NCBI RefSeq assembly: GCF_900156375.1
Contig: NZ_FTNK01000007.1
Coordinates: 62,001-126,000 of the forward strand
Reading direction: 5' to 3'
DNA length: 64,000 nucleotides
From: Paenibacillus macquariensis
GTDB taxonomy: Bacteria > Bacillota > Bacilli > Paenibacillales > Paenibacillaceae
Position 1 is the first letter of the stretch. Each line of letters opens with the position of its first letter. Under the pieces are notes generated by a model. That model saw nothing but the letters and a program-made list of their open reading frames with translations, was not told the DNA's origin and made no database searches. The position numbers and the translations under genes are program-made. Positions 1-9,721 of this stretch are shown here, in pieces.

Positions 1-964
1 TCAATATTTTCTTCACACTATCCCTTAGTTCTTTAACACGTTCTTGTAAATCAGGATCTGTCTCATCTTTACGACAACTTTTCAATTTACCAAATGAGAT
101 CGTTTGGAAAGCATCATAAAGAGCATTCCAAGGGAAATCCTCAAGACATTCCTTTAGGGATTCGACCATTTCCAAATCATCTCTTAAATTATCTACATAC
201 GGTGAAGGTCCGCCGGGTAACATCGCTATAGAAATAGCTTGATGTAACAACCCTGCCGCACCGGCCATAGATAACCTAGCATCCTTCACAATACTCTTCA
301 CCCAAGGACTGTCATCGAGCTCAGACGAATCAGAAATGGAGAAATTTGACGCCATTTGACGCAACCACTCGTCTGGCCAAGAGTGACTACGCGAGAAGTC
401 GTATAGCTTCTGCACGAGGAGATACAACGCGTCGTCACTACGTTCACCACTGAACCAATCAGCAAGTCGTAGAAAGATCCCCCCGTCCTCTGCCTCGCCA
501 TACTTCTCTTCAAATAATTCCTCCAGAATTTCCTGACGTAACAATTCAGCTTCATTCTCATTGAGGATGCGGAACCCTGGATCCAAAGGAATCCATTGAT
601 AATAACGACGAATCACTTCCATACAAAATGAATGAAGTGTTGTAATCGATGCTTTCCCTAACAATGCAAGCTGTCGGCGTAAGTGAGCATTATCAGGCTC
701 TTTCTCTAACTCCTTATCCAATGCCTCACGAATCCGCTGGCGCATTTCAGCCGCTGCTGCCTTCGTAAATGTGGCGACGAGTAATTTATCTACACTAAAT
801 CCTTGTTCCTCGTTCATAATTTTGCGTATGATTCGTTCAACCAACACGGCTGTTTTTCCAGAACCTGCTGCGGCTGCCACAAGAATATGATCACCACTAA
901 GCGAAATCGCCTTCCACTGATCATCACTCCACATACTACCTTCCGGCTTAACCATTTCGATCAC
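1..964 (-). CDS. addA: AddA helicase-nuclease, N-terminal part (runs off window)
   Basis: ATP-dependent helicase/nuclease subunit A of the AddAB (RexAB) complex, which processes double-strand breaks for recombination in the cytoplasm. About 321 N-terminal residues are present; the rest lies left of base 1. The GTG start at 964 overlaps the TGA stop of addB (GTGA), with a strong GGAGGAG ribosome site, so the two are translationally coupled. Near the N-terminus I read the UvrD-type motif AAAAGSGKTAVLVERI (Walker A), then ATFTKAAAAEMRQRI (motif Ia) and TLHSFC. The frame stays open to base 1 without a stop or frameshift. Confidence 0.95.
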   Translation of the reverse strand, partial: MIEMVKPEGSMWSDDQWKAISLSGDHILVAAAAGSGKTAVLVERIIRKIMNEEQGFSVDKLLVATFTKAAAAEMRQRIREALDKELEKEPDNAHLRRQLALLGKASITTLHSFCMEVIRRYYQWIPLDPGFRILNENEAELLRQEILEELFEEKYGEAEDGGIFLRLADWFSGERSDDALYLLVQKLYDFSRSHSWPDEWLRQMASNFSISDSSELDDSPWVKSIVKDARLSMAGAAGLLHQAISIAMLPGGPSPYVDNLRDDLEMVESLKECLEDFPWNALYDAFQTISFGKLKSCRKDETDPDLQERVKELRDSVKKIL

Positions 965-3900
965 GGTGTATCTCCTCCTTGTGTCTTTGACAGCATGTCC
1001 CATACTTGCGATTTGTTCGGTTTGCCCATGATATGATAATGGTTACCTTCAACATTTTCATCGAAATGGCAGACCGGCTTATAGGAACAGAACGTACAGG
1101 CCGTCTCATGCTGAATCCGATAAGGTTCAATCTTGACGTCGCCTTCCGTAATCCGTGTTCCTATATTCACAATATTGCTCCGAACCGAAGATAATAGACT
1201 ATCCCATTGTTCCGAAGTTGCCACTGCCGCACTGCTATAGAATGTACCATCGGACTTTACAGCGACAGGCAGTATGGCTGAATGCCCTTTATCTAGGGAC
1301 GTGTCCATCTGTGCAACTACTTCACGATTGGATAGCAGAAGCCCCTTCATTTTGAAACGCTTGAGCAGTTCATCGGCTGCTTGCTCAGCATTCATGCCAT
1401 TCGCAGATTGTAACAATGGATCATGTACATGAAAATATAGTGTGCCAGCTGGTATCGCCGCTGCGCCCAACCACTCCTCCGAATACGTTAATAACACATC
1501 CAAATAGGTTAATAGTTGAAGCGATAATCCATAATACACCTCATGTAGCTTAAGATCATTCTGACTGGATTTATAGTCAATAACCCTCAGCATCATCCCT
1601 TGTGCTCCCTGCGCCATATCTACACGGTCAATTCGACCTATAACTTCCATGACTGAACCATTCGGTAGTGGAAAAATTAAGGGAGGTAACGTCTTCCCAG
1701 GGCCAAAATCAAGTTCTAAACCAATAGGCTCAAAGTTCCCTCGTCTTGCATGTTCACCAAGAATGATCGAAGCTCTTCCGACGATATTCTTCAATTTCCT
1801 TGAAATATACGCATATCTTTTAGAGCTAAGCAGGATTTCTCCTTGTAAAAGTGGTGTTAAGCGATCCACTGCGATGCTTGCTTCCTGCCGACATTCGTCA
1901 GCCGTTAAACTTCCCCAGCTTACACTGCGATTCTGTAATTGTGTAGCCATATCACTTAATGCTGAGTGGAACAATTGACCAATATCAGGCGCCTTTAAGC
2001 GATACATCTGACGTTCCTTCAGCTTAAGGCCATGCGAAGCAAAGTGTGAGAATGGACAAGCTACGAATTTCTCCATCCGAGACACACTGGTTCTTACCTT
2101 AGATCCGTACAACCTCCGACTCGTACCCAAATCCAACGGTTGTGTATCGTTGACATAGAACAACGAACGAAGCAACATGGACAGAGGTTCACGCCAATCC
2201 GCTTGTTGAAGATACCAATTGTAGATTTCCCACCAGAAATCAGCAATCTCCATACCATTCTTCCACTTACGTAGCTGTACAATTAAATGACTCAACGTCA
2301 CTTCCGGATTCGTTACAAAACCTTGTTGTTCTAAAAGTGATTGTTCACGTAATGGTTGTCCTGCTAGTGGAGCATCCTTTAACAAAGGATACATCTTCTT
2401 TATATGCCTGATCACTTCCGAAGGTAAGAGGACTTTGCCTTCTTCATCGGCTGATGCATAAGAAATCCATACATGTTTACTTGCTGAAGTTAACGCATTG
2501 TAGATTAGAAACCGCTCATCTAACAACTTGCGCGAAATACTCGGAGCAAGCTCCATACCTGTATCTGTTAATAACATACGTTCTTGTTCCGTCAGTACTC
2601 CATCTTCTTGAATCACTGCAGGAACGACGCCATCATTGAACCCTAGTAGAAACGTATATTTCACACCACTTGTACGCGTACGGTCCATATTTCCAATTAA
2701 TATTTGATCAATGGACGGTGGCACCAAAGACAACTTCATTTCCGTTAGCCCTGTTTCTAGTATCCCTGTAAATAGATCCACACCAATATTCTCTTCACCC
2801 ATTAACTCCACAATTTGATCAAGTAAATCTAGAATAGCACCCCATAATTGACGGTGTTCTCGTGCCTCTTCTGGTTGACCCAGCTCTAATGCTTCATGGC
2901 TCATGGCATCCAATTTCTGTGGAACACCCGCGTCCTCCAATAGAAGATATACTGCTGTACAAAGATCACGAGCCGTCTTTCCTGCCTTTAATCTCTTCTC
3001 AAAAGAAAACAACGGTCCACTTACCGCTGCACGACAGCGTTCCATCAACTCAAGTAACTGCTCACCGTTCTTCTGTCGATCCACTGCATCATTTTCAAGT
3101 GAAAGACTAGGAATCGCTCTCCACGGACGTCCATCTGTCCAGCGATACCCTTGAATGCTACATGCTAATACGTAATTCTCTAACCGATCCATATCCGTAC
3201 GGTCTAACGAACCATCTAACGGGAGTAGTAAATCAGTCTTGATACAGCGAAATACATCTTCATATCTCCATCGGCGATTCACGATATCAAGGGAAGATCG
3301 AATGAACTCCACTAATGGATGATGCAATTCGCTCCGCTTCTGATCAAGAAAGAAGGGAACGCCATAATCCCGACAAAGCGGACCCAAGATAGGCTCATAA
3401 TCTCCTAATTGGCGTACAAAAATAGCGATATCTCTAAATCTTGCCCCTTCCTCACGAACGAGTCGAAGCATTTCACGTAGTGCTCCCTCTACCTCTGCAC
3501 GACGGTTTACCCCTACATGAATAGAGACGCCATGTTGATCCAGATTTTCATGATCTACTTCACTGCGCCAAGGAATTCGACGATCATACCCTTGTTCGAG
3601 ATGAGCAAGTTCGGGACTATCTTTGAATCTTGGAAGATTATCCGGTCTCAGTAAAATATCTGTTGAGTCCACACCTAATTCTGTAACCATTCCTTTTAAC
3701 TTCACATAGGTGGTCGCGGATGGATAGAATAAATCCAATTCATGAGGTAACATCCCTGGGGCAAATGCCTTATCCAGCGTAAGTGCTATCGTTACAGAAG
3801 CAGCACACGATATTAATTGCTGCAACACGATAAATTCTTGTGGAGTGAACCCATGAAAACCATCAATCCAGATGTCTGCATCTTTCACATAAGAAGAATT

Positions 3901-4482
3901 CGGAATCGCTTCAGCTAGTGTCATTAAATGATCTTCATTATCCATATATAAAGGCGATAATTCTTGCTCAAAATCACGATAGAGCGTTAGAATATCTCCT
4001 AGCTTATCTCGTAAAATTGGGGTGCCCGATCCGTTTACGTGCATCCGTGATATCTGTTCCTCTACATGTGTAGCATCAATACAATAGCGTTTCATTTCCG
4101 TGTAGAGTTTACTAAGACGACCCACGAATCCCATTTGATCACCCGATGGACCAAATAGCTTCAACTCATCTTTACGCCTTTGGATGATTTTGTAGAGTAG
4201 CATTCTTTTTCCTTCTTCACTAATACCTACACGTGCCGATCCACCTGTCTCTTGCATGACCCGATAAGCTAGACGTTGGAAGCTAAGCACCTGTGCCCGG
4301 GCAATCCCGTTGATAGAACCTGATGTAACCAATTCGTGTTCAGCTTGAAAAGAGCCCTGTTCAGGCACGAGAAGAATCATAGGTTTACCTTGAGGTTCTC
4401 TACTTAGTCGTGTAGAGATATCTTGCATGATATTCGTGGTCTTACCGCTTCCCGAACGTCCTAATAGAAAATGAACCGACAT
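961..4482 (-). CDS. addB: AddB helicase/nuclease subunit
   Basis: Second subunit of the AddAB double-strand-break repair complex, 1173 residues, the usual length for the family. The Walker A site GRSGSGKT lies at residues 8-15. The C-terminal nuclease domain shows the RIDRVDM...VIDYKSS pattern. Four cysteines typical of the AddB iron-sulphur cluster are visible: one in VACPFSHF (near residue 810) and three in CTFCSYKPVC (residues 1129, 1132, 1138). The ATG at 4482 follows AAAGGAGG at good spacing. It is the first gene of the addB-addA operon. Confidence 0.97.
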   Translation of the reverse strand: MSVHFLLGRSGSGKTTNIMQDISTRLSREPQGKPMILLVPEQGSFQAEHELVTSGSINGIARAQVLSFQRLAYRVMQETGGSARVGISEEGKRMLLYKIIQRRKDELKLFGPSGDQMGFVGRLSKLYTEMKRYCIDATHVEEQISRMHVNGSGTPILRDKLGDILTLYRDFEQELSPLYMDNEDHLMTLAEAIPNSSYVKDADIWIDGFHGFTPQEFIVLQQLISCAASVTIALTLDKAFAPGMLPHELDLFYPSATTYVKLKGMVTELGVDSTDILLRPDNLPRFKDSPELAHLEQGYDRRIPWRSEVDHENLDQHGVSIHVGVNRRAEVEGALREMLRLVREEGARFRDIAIFVRQLGDYEPILGPLCRDYGVPFFLDQKRSELHHPLVEFIRSSLDIVNRRWRYEDVFRCIKTDLLLPLDGSLDRTDMDRLENYVLACSIQGYRWTDGRPWRAIPSLSLENDAVDRQKNGEQLLELMERCRAAVSGPLFSFEKRLKAGKTARDLCTAVYLLLEDAGVPQKLDAMSHEALELGQPEEAREHRQLWGAILDLLDQIVELMGEENIGVDLFTGILETGLTEMKLSLVPPSIDQILIGNMDRTRTSGVKYTFLLGFNDGVVPAVIQEDGVLTEQERMLLTDTGMELAPSISRKLLDERFLIYNALTSASKHVWISYASADEEGKVLLPSEVIRHIKKMYPLLKDAPLAGQPLREQSLLEQQGFVTNPEVTLSHLIVQLRKWKNGMEIADFWWEIYNWYLQQADWREPLSMLLRSLFYVNDTQPLDLGTSRRLYGSKVRTSVSRMEKFVACPFSHFASHGLKLKERQMYRLKAPDIGQLFHSALSDMATQLQNRSVSWGSLTADECRQEASIAVDRLTPLLQGEILLSSKRYAYISRKLKNIVGRASIILGEHARRGNFEPIGLELDFGPGKTLPPLIFPLPNGSVMEVIGRIDRVDMAQGAQGMMLRVIDYKSSQNDLKLHEVYYGLSLQLLTYLDVLLTYSEEWLGAAAIPAGTLYFHVHDPLLQSANGMNAEQAADELLKRFKMKGLLLSNREVVAQMDTSLDKGHSAILPVAVKSDGTFYSSAAVATSEQWDSLLSSVRSNIVNIGTRITEGDVKIEPYRIQHETACTFCSYKPVCHFDENVEGNHYHIMGKPNKSQVWDMLSKTQGGDTP

Positions 4483-4800
4483 GGGATGCCTCCTTTATAT
4501 TTAGATCTCAAATTTATATAAAAAAACAAAAATGCACCGATGCATTACATAGTAAAATGGAAGTATACCAACGACCAATAATACCAATATGCGAGGTACA
4601 TTTCCATGAAATTACAATAAAATCGCTTCACTACCGCTAAGCTCAATTATAACACACTCGGCTTTGACCCTGAACTGATAGATTATATCCATCTTGATGT
4701 ATAAAGATGACGAAAAATGGTAGTTCGACTAGGTCGTAAATTCAAACACAAATAATCCACCAAGTTCAATCCTTAGTGGATTAAGTAAGTAACGATATAT
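4483..4800. other. Intergenic region between addB and the flavodoxin-fold gene
   Basis: No gene is supported in these 318 bases. It holds a weak hairpin for the upstream minus-strand gene (4754-4782). On the plus strand a 27-codon open stretch, 4621-4703, ends in a stop and reads like a protein C-terminus (…LGFDPELIDYIHLDV), but it has no start and is preceded by a stop. It may be a gene remnant or chance. Confidence 0.4.
4754..4782 (-). terminator. Weak terminator hairpin of the flavodoxin-fold gene
   Basis: AATCCAC and GTGGATT form a 7-bp stem around a 15-base loop, 20 bases after the stop codon at 4801. The T-tract on the minus strand is poor (ATTTGTGTTTG), so the call is tentative. Confidence 0.4.
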
Positions 4801-5343
4801 TCAGCCCTTAAGCGTGATTCTTTTCCGTAATTCCTCCACACTCGCAAGCGCAGCAGCATCCTCTAGAATCGATTCCGGCTTGTTTCCGTCTCCAATAATA
4901 TACCCATCCAATTTGGTGCCTGTAAAATCGAAAATATATTGGAATTGTTGGATAAGAGGTAGTCCTTTCACATGAGGTTCATCATCTCCAACAGCGATAA
5001 CATAGGCTTTTTTGGCAGACATTTTCGCTAAGAAATGTCCCCTATTTTCACGTAATGCTTGAGACCAACGGTCTACAAAGGTTTTCATAACGCCTGATAT
5101 GCCATACCAGTAGATCGGTGTCGTAAACACAATCGTATCCTGCTCCAATACTCTGTCCATTAGTTTATGGTAATCATCATCCGGGTATGCTCCAGGTTCA
5201 GTATGACGATAGTCTACTATGGGTTGAAGATTATAGTCCGACAAATAGATTCGATCCGCATCCAAGCCCTCGACTAATAAATCAGCTAGTGTGTCTGAAT
5301 TTCCGTGTCTTCGAGAACTTCCGTAAAGAACAACAATTCCCAT
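4801..5343 (-). CDS. NAD(P)H-dependent FMN oxidoreductase, flavodoxin fold
   Basis: A 180-residue protein of the NADPH-dependent FMN reductase / flavodoxin-like superfamily. The N-terminus MGIVVLYGSSRRHGNSDTLA is the phosphate-binding loop that holds the FMN phosphate, and TTPIYWYGISGVMKTFVDRW is the second FMN-binding segment typical of the family. It is expected to be a soluble, cytoplasmic flavin-dependent reductase; the substrate cannot be told from the sequence. It stands alone between two intergenic gaps, with an AGGAGG ribosome site just upstream. Confidence 0.85.
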   Translation of the reverse strand: MGIVVLYGSSRRHGNSDTLADLLVEGLDADRIYLSDYNLQPIVDYRHTEPGAYPDDDYHKLMDRVLEQDTIVFTTPIYWYGISGVMKTFVDRWSQALRENRGHFLAKMSAKKAYVIAVGDDEPHVKGLPLIQQFQYIFDFTGTKLDGYIIGDGNKPESILEDAAALASVEELRKRITLKG

Positions 5344-5855
5344 CGATTAGCCTCCTTAAGTATAAATCAATTCAATATTTCGTATTAATGCTATCCGCGG
5401 ATTCTCTTGCTTCCCTATCGCCCTTAGAGCATTTTTCCACTTTTAAATATTAATTAATATTATTCCTACATGAATAATGAGTATTTACGTATTGTTTAGT
5501 CACATTTTTTCTTAAATTCTAATCAACTTCTACATTCATCTGACTTTCATCAAATACGTGAGGGATTAAAATCCGTCTTAAAATTATCATATATTTTCCA
5601 TTCAAGTCAATTGAAGTTCGATCAACATCTTCTATTAGAGAATAGGATATCTCTATGTGTCAGAAATCATTTTCTTTTTGTTTATCCTATAACAAATTCG
5701 TACAATCCAGACTGTAGCATTCTATCAAGGTAGTCTTGATGGATTCTCATGTAATAATGCGACAGAAAAAAAGCATTCTTCTCTCAATTAAATTGAGAAA
5801 AGGATGCTTTTTTTGATTAGAGAATTATTCCAAAATCAATGCTCTGTGATTCACA
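5344..5855. other. AT-rich intergenic region
   Basis: A 512-base gap without a supported gene. It contains the terminator at 5766-5814 and a small inverted repeat ATCAAG-N5-CTTGAT (5733-5749). I see no insertion sequence or RNA gene. Confidence 0.5.
5766..5814 (-). terminator. Rho-independent terminator, bidirectional in appearance
   Basis: A long, nearly symmetrical hairpin (AAAGCAT…TCTCAATT / AATTGAGA…ATGCTTT) with A/T tracts on both sides, about 40 bases after the stop of the rRNA methyltransferase gene on the minus strand. Confidence 0.85.
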
Positions 5856-7229
5856 TTATTTACTACGCACTTCAAAGATTGCGAATTTAAGATAGTGACC
5901 TTCATCTACACCTAGAATCTGTGGATGATCTTTACCGGCTGCACGCCACTCAATTAGACGAAGAATCTTACCTGCATCTAATGCAGCATCTTGGATCGTC
6001 TCCAGAAAAATATCTGGACGCATGTGGTAGGAACAACTTGCTGTTACGAGGAATCCACCTTCATTTACGAGCTTCATTCCATGAAGATTAATATCTTTAT
6101 AACCGCGAGATGCCCCAGGAACTGCACTCTTCGTTTTAGCGAATGCTGGAGGATCGAGAATAACAACATCCCATGTTCTACCCACACCTGGGGTCATTGG
6201 TTTAGAAGTATCTACCTTGTTCTTTCCTGTTCCCGGAGTAGATCGTTTCTCCCTCTCATCGACACCCTTAACCTGTGTGCGGAGATATTGGAAAGCATCA
6301 TCTACAACGAACTCTACTCGGTCTGTAAACCCATTTAGATCAACATTCTCCTGAGCGCTCTCAATGGCATGTTGAGAAATATCTAGACAAGTTACCTTCT
6401 TAGCTCCATATTTACAAGCGTGTAGTGTAAAGCTACCTGTATGTGAGAAACACTCTAACACTGTAGCTCCATCCCAATAAGGGAATGTAACAACACTGCC
6501 ACTCTTATTCACAGGTAGTTCCTTCGTGACTCCATCTTGTTCAACGTCCTGAACAGTGATGCCACTTCTTCCCCCCCAACCTGTCATTAAAGGCTCAATC
6601 GAAGCGCGGTTCTCACGTTGATCGAAGAAATAACCTGTCTTCTGCCCTTCAACAATATCGACTTTAATGGCAAGACCATTCTCGCGAACGGTCACATGGC
6701 GTGGACACTCTCCATACAATGGCCCCTTCACTTGTTCCAAGCCTTCCAATTCACGCACAGATACGTCGCTGCGTTCATAAATTCCCTGTGGTTTCATGAC
6801 TTGTACTAACGCTTCCACAATATCATTACGACATACGTCCATGCCAAGCGTTAACAATTGGATGACAAGTATATCACCGAATCGATCTACAATTAGACCA
6901 GGTAAGAAATCCGCCTCACCATAGACCAATCGGTAAGCTGTCTCTCCCTTGGTGAACCGCTCACGATGCTGTAGCGTGTTCTGGAAACGATCAACAAAGA
7001 AGGCTTTATCCATTGCTTCCAGCGGTTTGTAAGAAACGACTCTGACCGTGATTTGTGAAGCATCATTATAATAACCTGTCCCGAGATACCGCTTCTGATG
7101 ATTAAGAATGTTCACCAATTGTCCTGCTTCTGGTTCCCCTTCTACCGTTGCGATTTCACTTTTGTATACCCAAGGATGCCCTTGTTCTAATCTTTTCTTC
7201 TGACTGCGATGTAAAATAACTGATGCCAC
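5856..7229 (-). CDS. Class I rRNA large-subunit methyltransferase, RlmI family
   Basis: SAM-dependent 23S rRNA cytosine-C5 methyltransferase of the RlmI (YwbD/YccW) family. The first ~75 residues form the PUA RNA-binding domain (HPWVYKSEI, AGQLVNI). The Rossmann methyltransferase domain follows, with ECFSHTGSFTLHA (SAM site), VTCLDIS and the catalytic-region motif DPPAFAKTK; SCSYHM lies near the C-terminus. At 457 residues it is about 60 longer than usual, because of two polar insertions, near residues 225-255 and 320-345. Specificity for C1962 is family knowledge, not shown here. Confidence 0.9.
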   Translation of the reverse strand: MASVILHRSQKKRLEQGHPWVYKSEIATVEGEPEAGQLVNILNHQKRYLGTGYYNDASQITVRVVSYKPLEAMDKAFFVDRFQNTLQHRERFTKGETAYRLVYGEADFLPGLIVDRFGDILVIQLLTLGMDVCRNDIVEALVQVMKPQGIYERSDVSVRELEGLEQVKGPLYGECPRHVTVRENGLAIKVDIVEGQKTGYFFDQRENRASIEPLMTGWGGRSGITVQDVEQDGVTKELPVNKSGSVVTFPYWDGATVLECFSHTGSFTLHACKYGAKKVTCLDISQHAIESAQENVDLNGFTDRVEFVVDDAFQYLRTQVKGVDEREKRSTPGTGKNKVDTSKPMTPGVGRTWDVVILDPPAFAKTKSAVPGASRGYKDINLHGMKLVNEGGFLVTASCSYHMRPDIFLETIQDAALDAGKILRLIEWRAAGKDHPQILGVDEGHYLKFAIFEVRSK

Positions 7230-7296
7230 TATACTTCACTCCCTAATATTTACCTGTATGAACACTCGTTGTCACCACAGGTTCTGTCATGTTTGT

Positions 7297-7314
7297 CATG
7301 GCTGTACAGCCATG
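7297..7314. promoter_or_regulatory. Perfect 18-bp palindrome in a divergent promoter region
   Basis: CATGGCTGTACAGCCATG is a perfect dyad between the divergent methyltransferase and transporter genes, about 50 bases before the transporter start. It could be an operator for a dimeric regulator or a short hairpin in a leader; nothing identifies the regulator. Confidence 0.35.
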
Positions 7315-7363
7315 AACATATAAGTAAATCATAGGACAAGAATCACTAAAGGAGACTCATTCC

Positions 7364-8344
7364 ATGTTCCAATCTATTATTTTCCCCATTATATACGGAC
7401 TCGCCATTTTTCTATTTGGTATGAAGGTCATGGAAATCGCCTTAGCACGTTGGGCAGGTCCCTTCTTGACCTCTTTCCTAAGAAAAGCAACCGCATCCCC
7501 ACTCAAAGGCATGTTGTTCAGCACAGTAATTACAGCCATTCTACAAAGTAGTACGGCAGTAACTGTCATCACCATGGGTCTTGTAAATGCCGGTCTACTC
7601 ACCTACGCTAGAACAATTGGTATCATTCTAGGTAGCAACATCGGCACCTGTCTAACGACCGAATTAATCGGTTTACAGATCGGACAGATCGCAGCACCTC
7701 TACTACTTCTAGCCCTAACGATATGGGCCATCGCTGTGATCACTAACGATCGAAATTCATGGAAACTTCGCCGTTTCAAGCATCTCTACGAGCCCATACA
7801 GTACATTTCTCTCGCAGTAGCTGGATTTGCACTGGTCATGTTTGGCATTCGTGTCATGCAATCCATTGGACCCACATTGGATACCTATGGTGTCTTCGCA
7901 TGGTTCATCGAGCGCGCCTCTCAGAATGTCCTCTGGGGAGTAGCCGCTGGAGCTTGCCTAACCGCTCTTATACACAGTAGTGCAGCGGTCATCGGCCTAG
8001 CGATGGGACTGGCTAGTTCCGGAGCCCTTCCAGTAGAGGTTGGTATCGCTATCGTCCTTGGTTCCAACATAGGTACTTGCCTTACAGCCGTTATTGCTTC
8101 AGCAGGGAGTACTCCCTCAGGCAAATTTGTCGCTTGGACTCATGTCGTATTGAACGTTGGCGGTGCAGCTTTATTCATGCCTTTTATTCAACAATTACAT
8201 CATGTGTCGGCTTGGATTTCCAGTGATTTGGGTAGTCAAATAGCCCATTCTCAGACGATATTTAACATCCTATGTTCACTTATAGCACTTCCCATATGTT
8301 ATCTCCCATTCTGGAGAAGAATAGATCATCGTTTACCAAAATAG
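7364..8344 (+). CDS. Na/Pi cotransporter family membrane protein
   Basis: A 326-residue integral membrane protein of the Na+/phosphate cotransporter family (PF02690, NptA/YjbB-like). It shows the family's inverted repeat: LQSSTAVTVITMGLVNAG near residue 65 and IHSSAAVIGLAMGLASSG near 205, each followed by a GSNIGTCLT segment. About eight to nine hydrophobic segments are seen. It lacks the C-terminal PhoU-like domain of longer members. The start follows AAAGGAG at good spacing. Its stop lies 5 bases from the stop of the convergent Nudix gene, with no room for a terminator between them. Confidence 0.9.
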   Translation: MFQSIIFPIIYGLAIFLFGMKVMEIALARWAGPFLTSFLRKATASPLKGMLFSTVITAILQSSTAVTVITMGLVNAGLLTYARTIGIILGSNIGTCLTTELIGLQIGQIAAPLLLLALTIWAIAVITNDRNSWKLRRFKHLYEPIQYISLAVAGFALVMFGIRVMQSIGPTLDTYGVFAWFIERASQNVLWGVAAGACLTALIHSSAAVIGLAMGLASSGALPVEVGIAIVLGSNIGTCLTAVIASAGSTPSGKFVAWTHVVLNVGGAALFMPFIQQLHHVSAWISSDLGSQIAHSQTIFNILCSLIALPICYLPFWRRIDHRLPK

Positions 8345-8349
8345 ATTTA

Positions 8350-8781
8350 TCAGACATTTACTCCAAGTAGCAAAAGGGCTTTCCTTAGAATAGCATCATT
8401 ATTACGATATCCACTCTTTTGCTGACGATTCCAAGCCATCTTAGAATCGTACCATGACACTTCATTGATCTCTTCAACCTGCGGTTTCAGTTGACCACCC
8501 TTGGCTTCCACTAGATAATAGTGTACTTCCTTATTAACTTCACCATAAACGGAATTCTGATACGTGTACGCGATGATATCTACAGGGGAGACAATTTCTC
8601 CAAGTATGCCTGTCTCCTCTTCAATTTCACGTAGAGCGGTCTCTTCGATCGTCTCTCCAAGCTCCATCTTACCCTTCGGTAAGGATATCTTGCCATAACG
8701 GTCCAGTATAAGCTGTATCCGAAGACCCTCTTGCTCTTTCATGTACACGACGCCACCTGCTGAGATCTCTTTGCGTGCCAT
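8350..8781 (-). CDS. Nudix hydrolase
   Basis: A 143-residue hydrolase of nucleoside-diphosphate-linked compounds. The Nudix box (GX5EX7REUXEEXGU) is complete at residues 37-59, with REIEEETG binding the metal. I chose the internal ATG at 8781, because GGGGG lies about 9 bases before it; an upstream in-frame ATG at 8805 would place that ribosome site inside the gene. YQNSVYGEVNKEVHYYLVEA resembles diadenosine-polyphosphate-type Nudix enzymes, but the substrate is not certain. Confidence 0.88.
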   Translation of the reverse strand: MARKEISAGGVVYMKEQEGLRIQLILDRYGKISLPKGKMELGETIEETALREIEEETGILGEIVSPVDIIAYTYQNSVYGEVNKEVHYYLVEAKGGQLKPQVEEINEVSWYDSKMAWNRQQKSGYRNNDAILRKALLLLGVNV

Positions 8782-8828
8782 AGATGATGACCCCCAATAT
8801 TCCATATTATTAAAAATAATAACAACAA

Positions 8829-8862
8829 GGATTTCATTTCCGCTAACGTGGAAATGAAATCC
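8829..8862 (-). terminator. Terminator of the rsmE transcript
   Basis: A perfect 13-bp stem (GGATTTCATTTCC / GGAAATGAAATCC) with an 8-base loop. On the minus strand it is followed by TTGTTGTTATTATTTTT. It lies downstream of rsmE and before the Nudix gene. Confidence 0.85.
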
Positions 8863-8927
8863 CTGTCCATATTGTCGCTAAAACGTGTGATTGTCCGCAA
8901 GTATCTATGGATGGTGTATGGCGTACA

Positions 8928-9692
8928 TTAGACTCCGCCCATTTCACCAAAGTCGTATAATATGCAGGAAAGGGCAACCATACCGGCAGTCTCACAGCGA
9001 AGAATCCGACGTCCTAATCCTACACTTATAGCGCCCGCTTCCTCAGCTTTACGACATTCTGCTTCGCTAAATCCGCCTTCTGGACCAACCATGAGAAGCA
9101 CTTTAGGTGCGCTACCTGTTGTTATACTTTGGATAAAGGGAGTCAGAGCATCACGTAATTGTAACCCATGCTCTTTCTCGTAACAGAAATATACGGCATC
9201 ATATCCTGCAAATGATTTCATAAGCTGAGACCATGTCATTGAAGGCTCAACGACCGGAACGATATTACGGTGACTTTGCTCAGCAGCTTCTTTACAAATC
9301 TTACGCCACCGGTCTAGACGTTTCTCTTCTTTCTTCGAATCATACTGAACAATGGTCCGTTCTGAAAGAAATGGTACAAAGGACACCGCGCCGATTTCTG
9401 TGCACTTCTGAATAACCGTCTCCATCTTATCCCCTTTGGGAAGACTCTGTGCTACAGTAACTTTCACTTGTGCTTCTTGTAACATATCGAGATGTTCAAC
9501 GATATTAGCAGAAACTAGATCTTGCTCTAATACCGCTAACTCAACTAACGCTTCGCGAGATAGACCATCACTTACAATGATCTTATCTCCTACCTTACCA
9601 CGCATCACTTTCGTGATATGTCTCGCATCATCCCCAGTAATCTCTACTGTATCGTCCTTGAATTGTTCCACAGATACAAAGTATCGTTGCAT
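8928..9692 (-). CDS. rsmE: 16S rRNA m3U1498 methyltransferase RsmE
   Basis: A SPOUT-fold methyltransferase of 254 residues that methylates N3 of U1498 in 16S rRNA. The N-terminal PUA-like domain (HITKVMRGKVGD) is followed by the knotted SAM-binding domain with VGPEGGFSEAE and GRRILRCETA, the hallmark motifs. It follows the site-2 protease gene and prmA on the same strand, matching the prmA-rsmE (yqeT-yqeU) order of B. subtilis with one gene inserted. Confidence 0.96.
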   Translation of the reverse strand: MQRYFVSVEQFKDDTVEITGDDARHITKVMRGKVGDKIIVSDGLSREALVELAVLEQDLVSANIVEHLDMLQEAQVKVTVAQSLPKGDKMETVIQKCTEIGAVSFVPFLSERTIVQYDSKKEEKRLDRWRKICKEAAEQSHRNIVPVVEPSMTWSQLMKSFAGYDAVYFCYEKEHGLQLRDALTPFIQSITTGSAPKVLLMVGPEGGFSEAECRKAEEAGAISVGLGRRILRCETAGMVALSCILYDFGEMGGV

Positions 9693-9721
9693 CGCTTATC
9701 CACATCCTATCCTTACATAAA

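Noticed and set aside
298-561. An 87-codon minus-strand frame
   Set aside because: It lies in another frame of addA, whose own frame is open with clear motifs.
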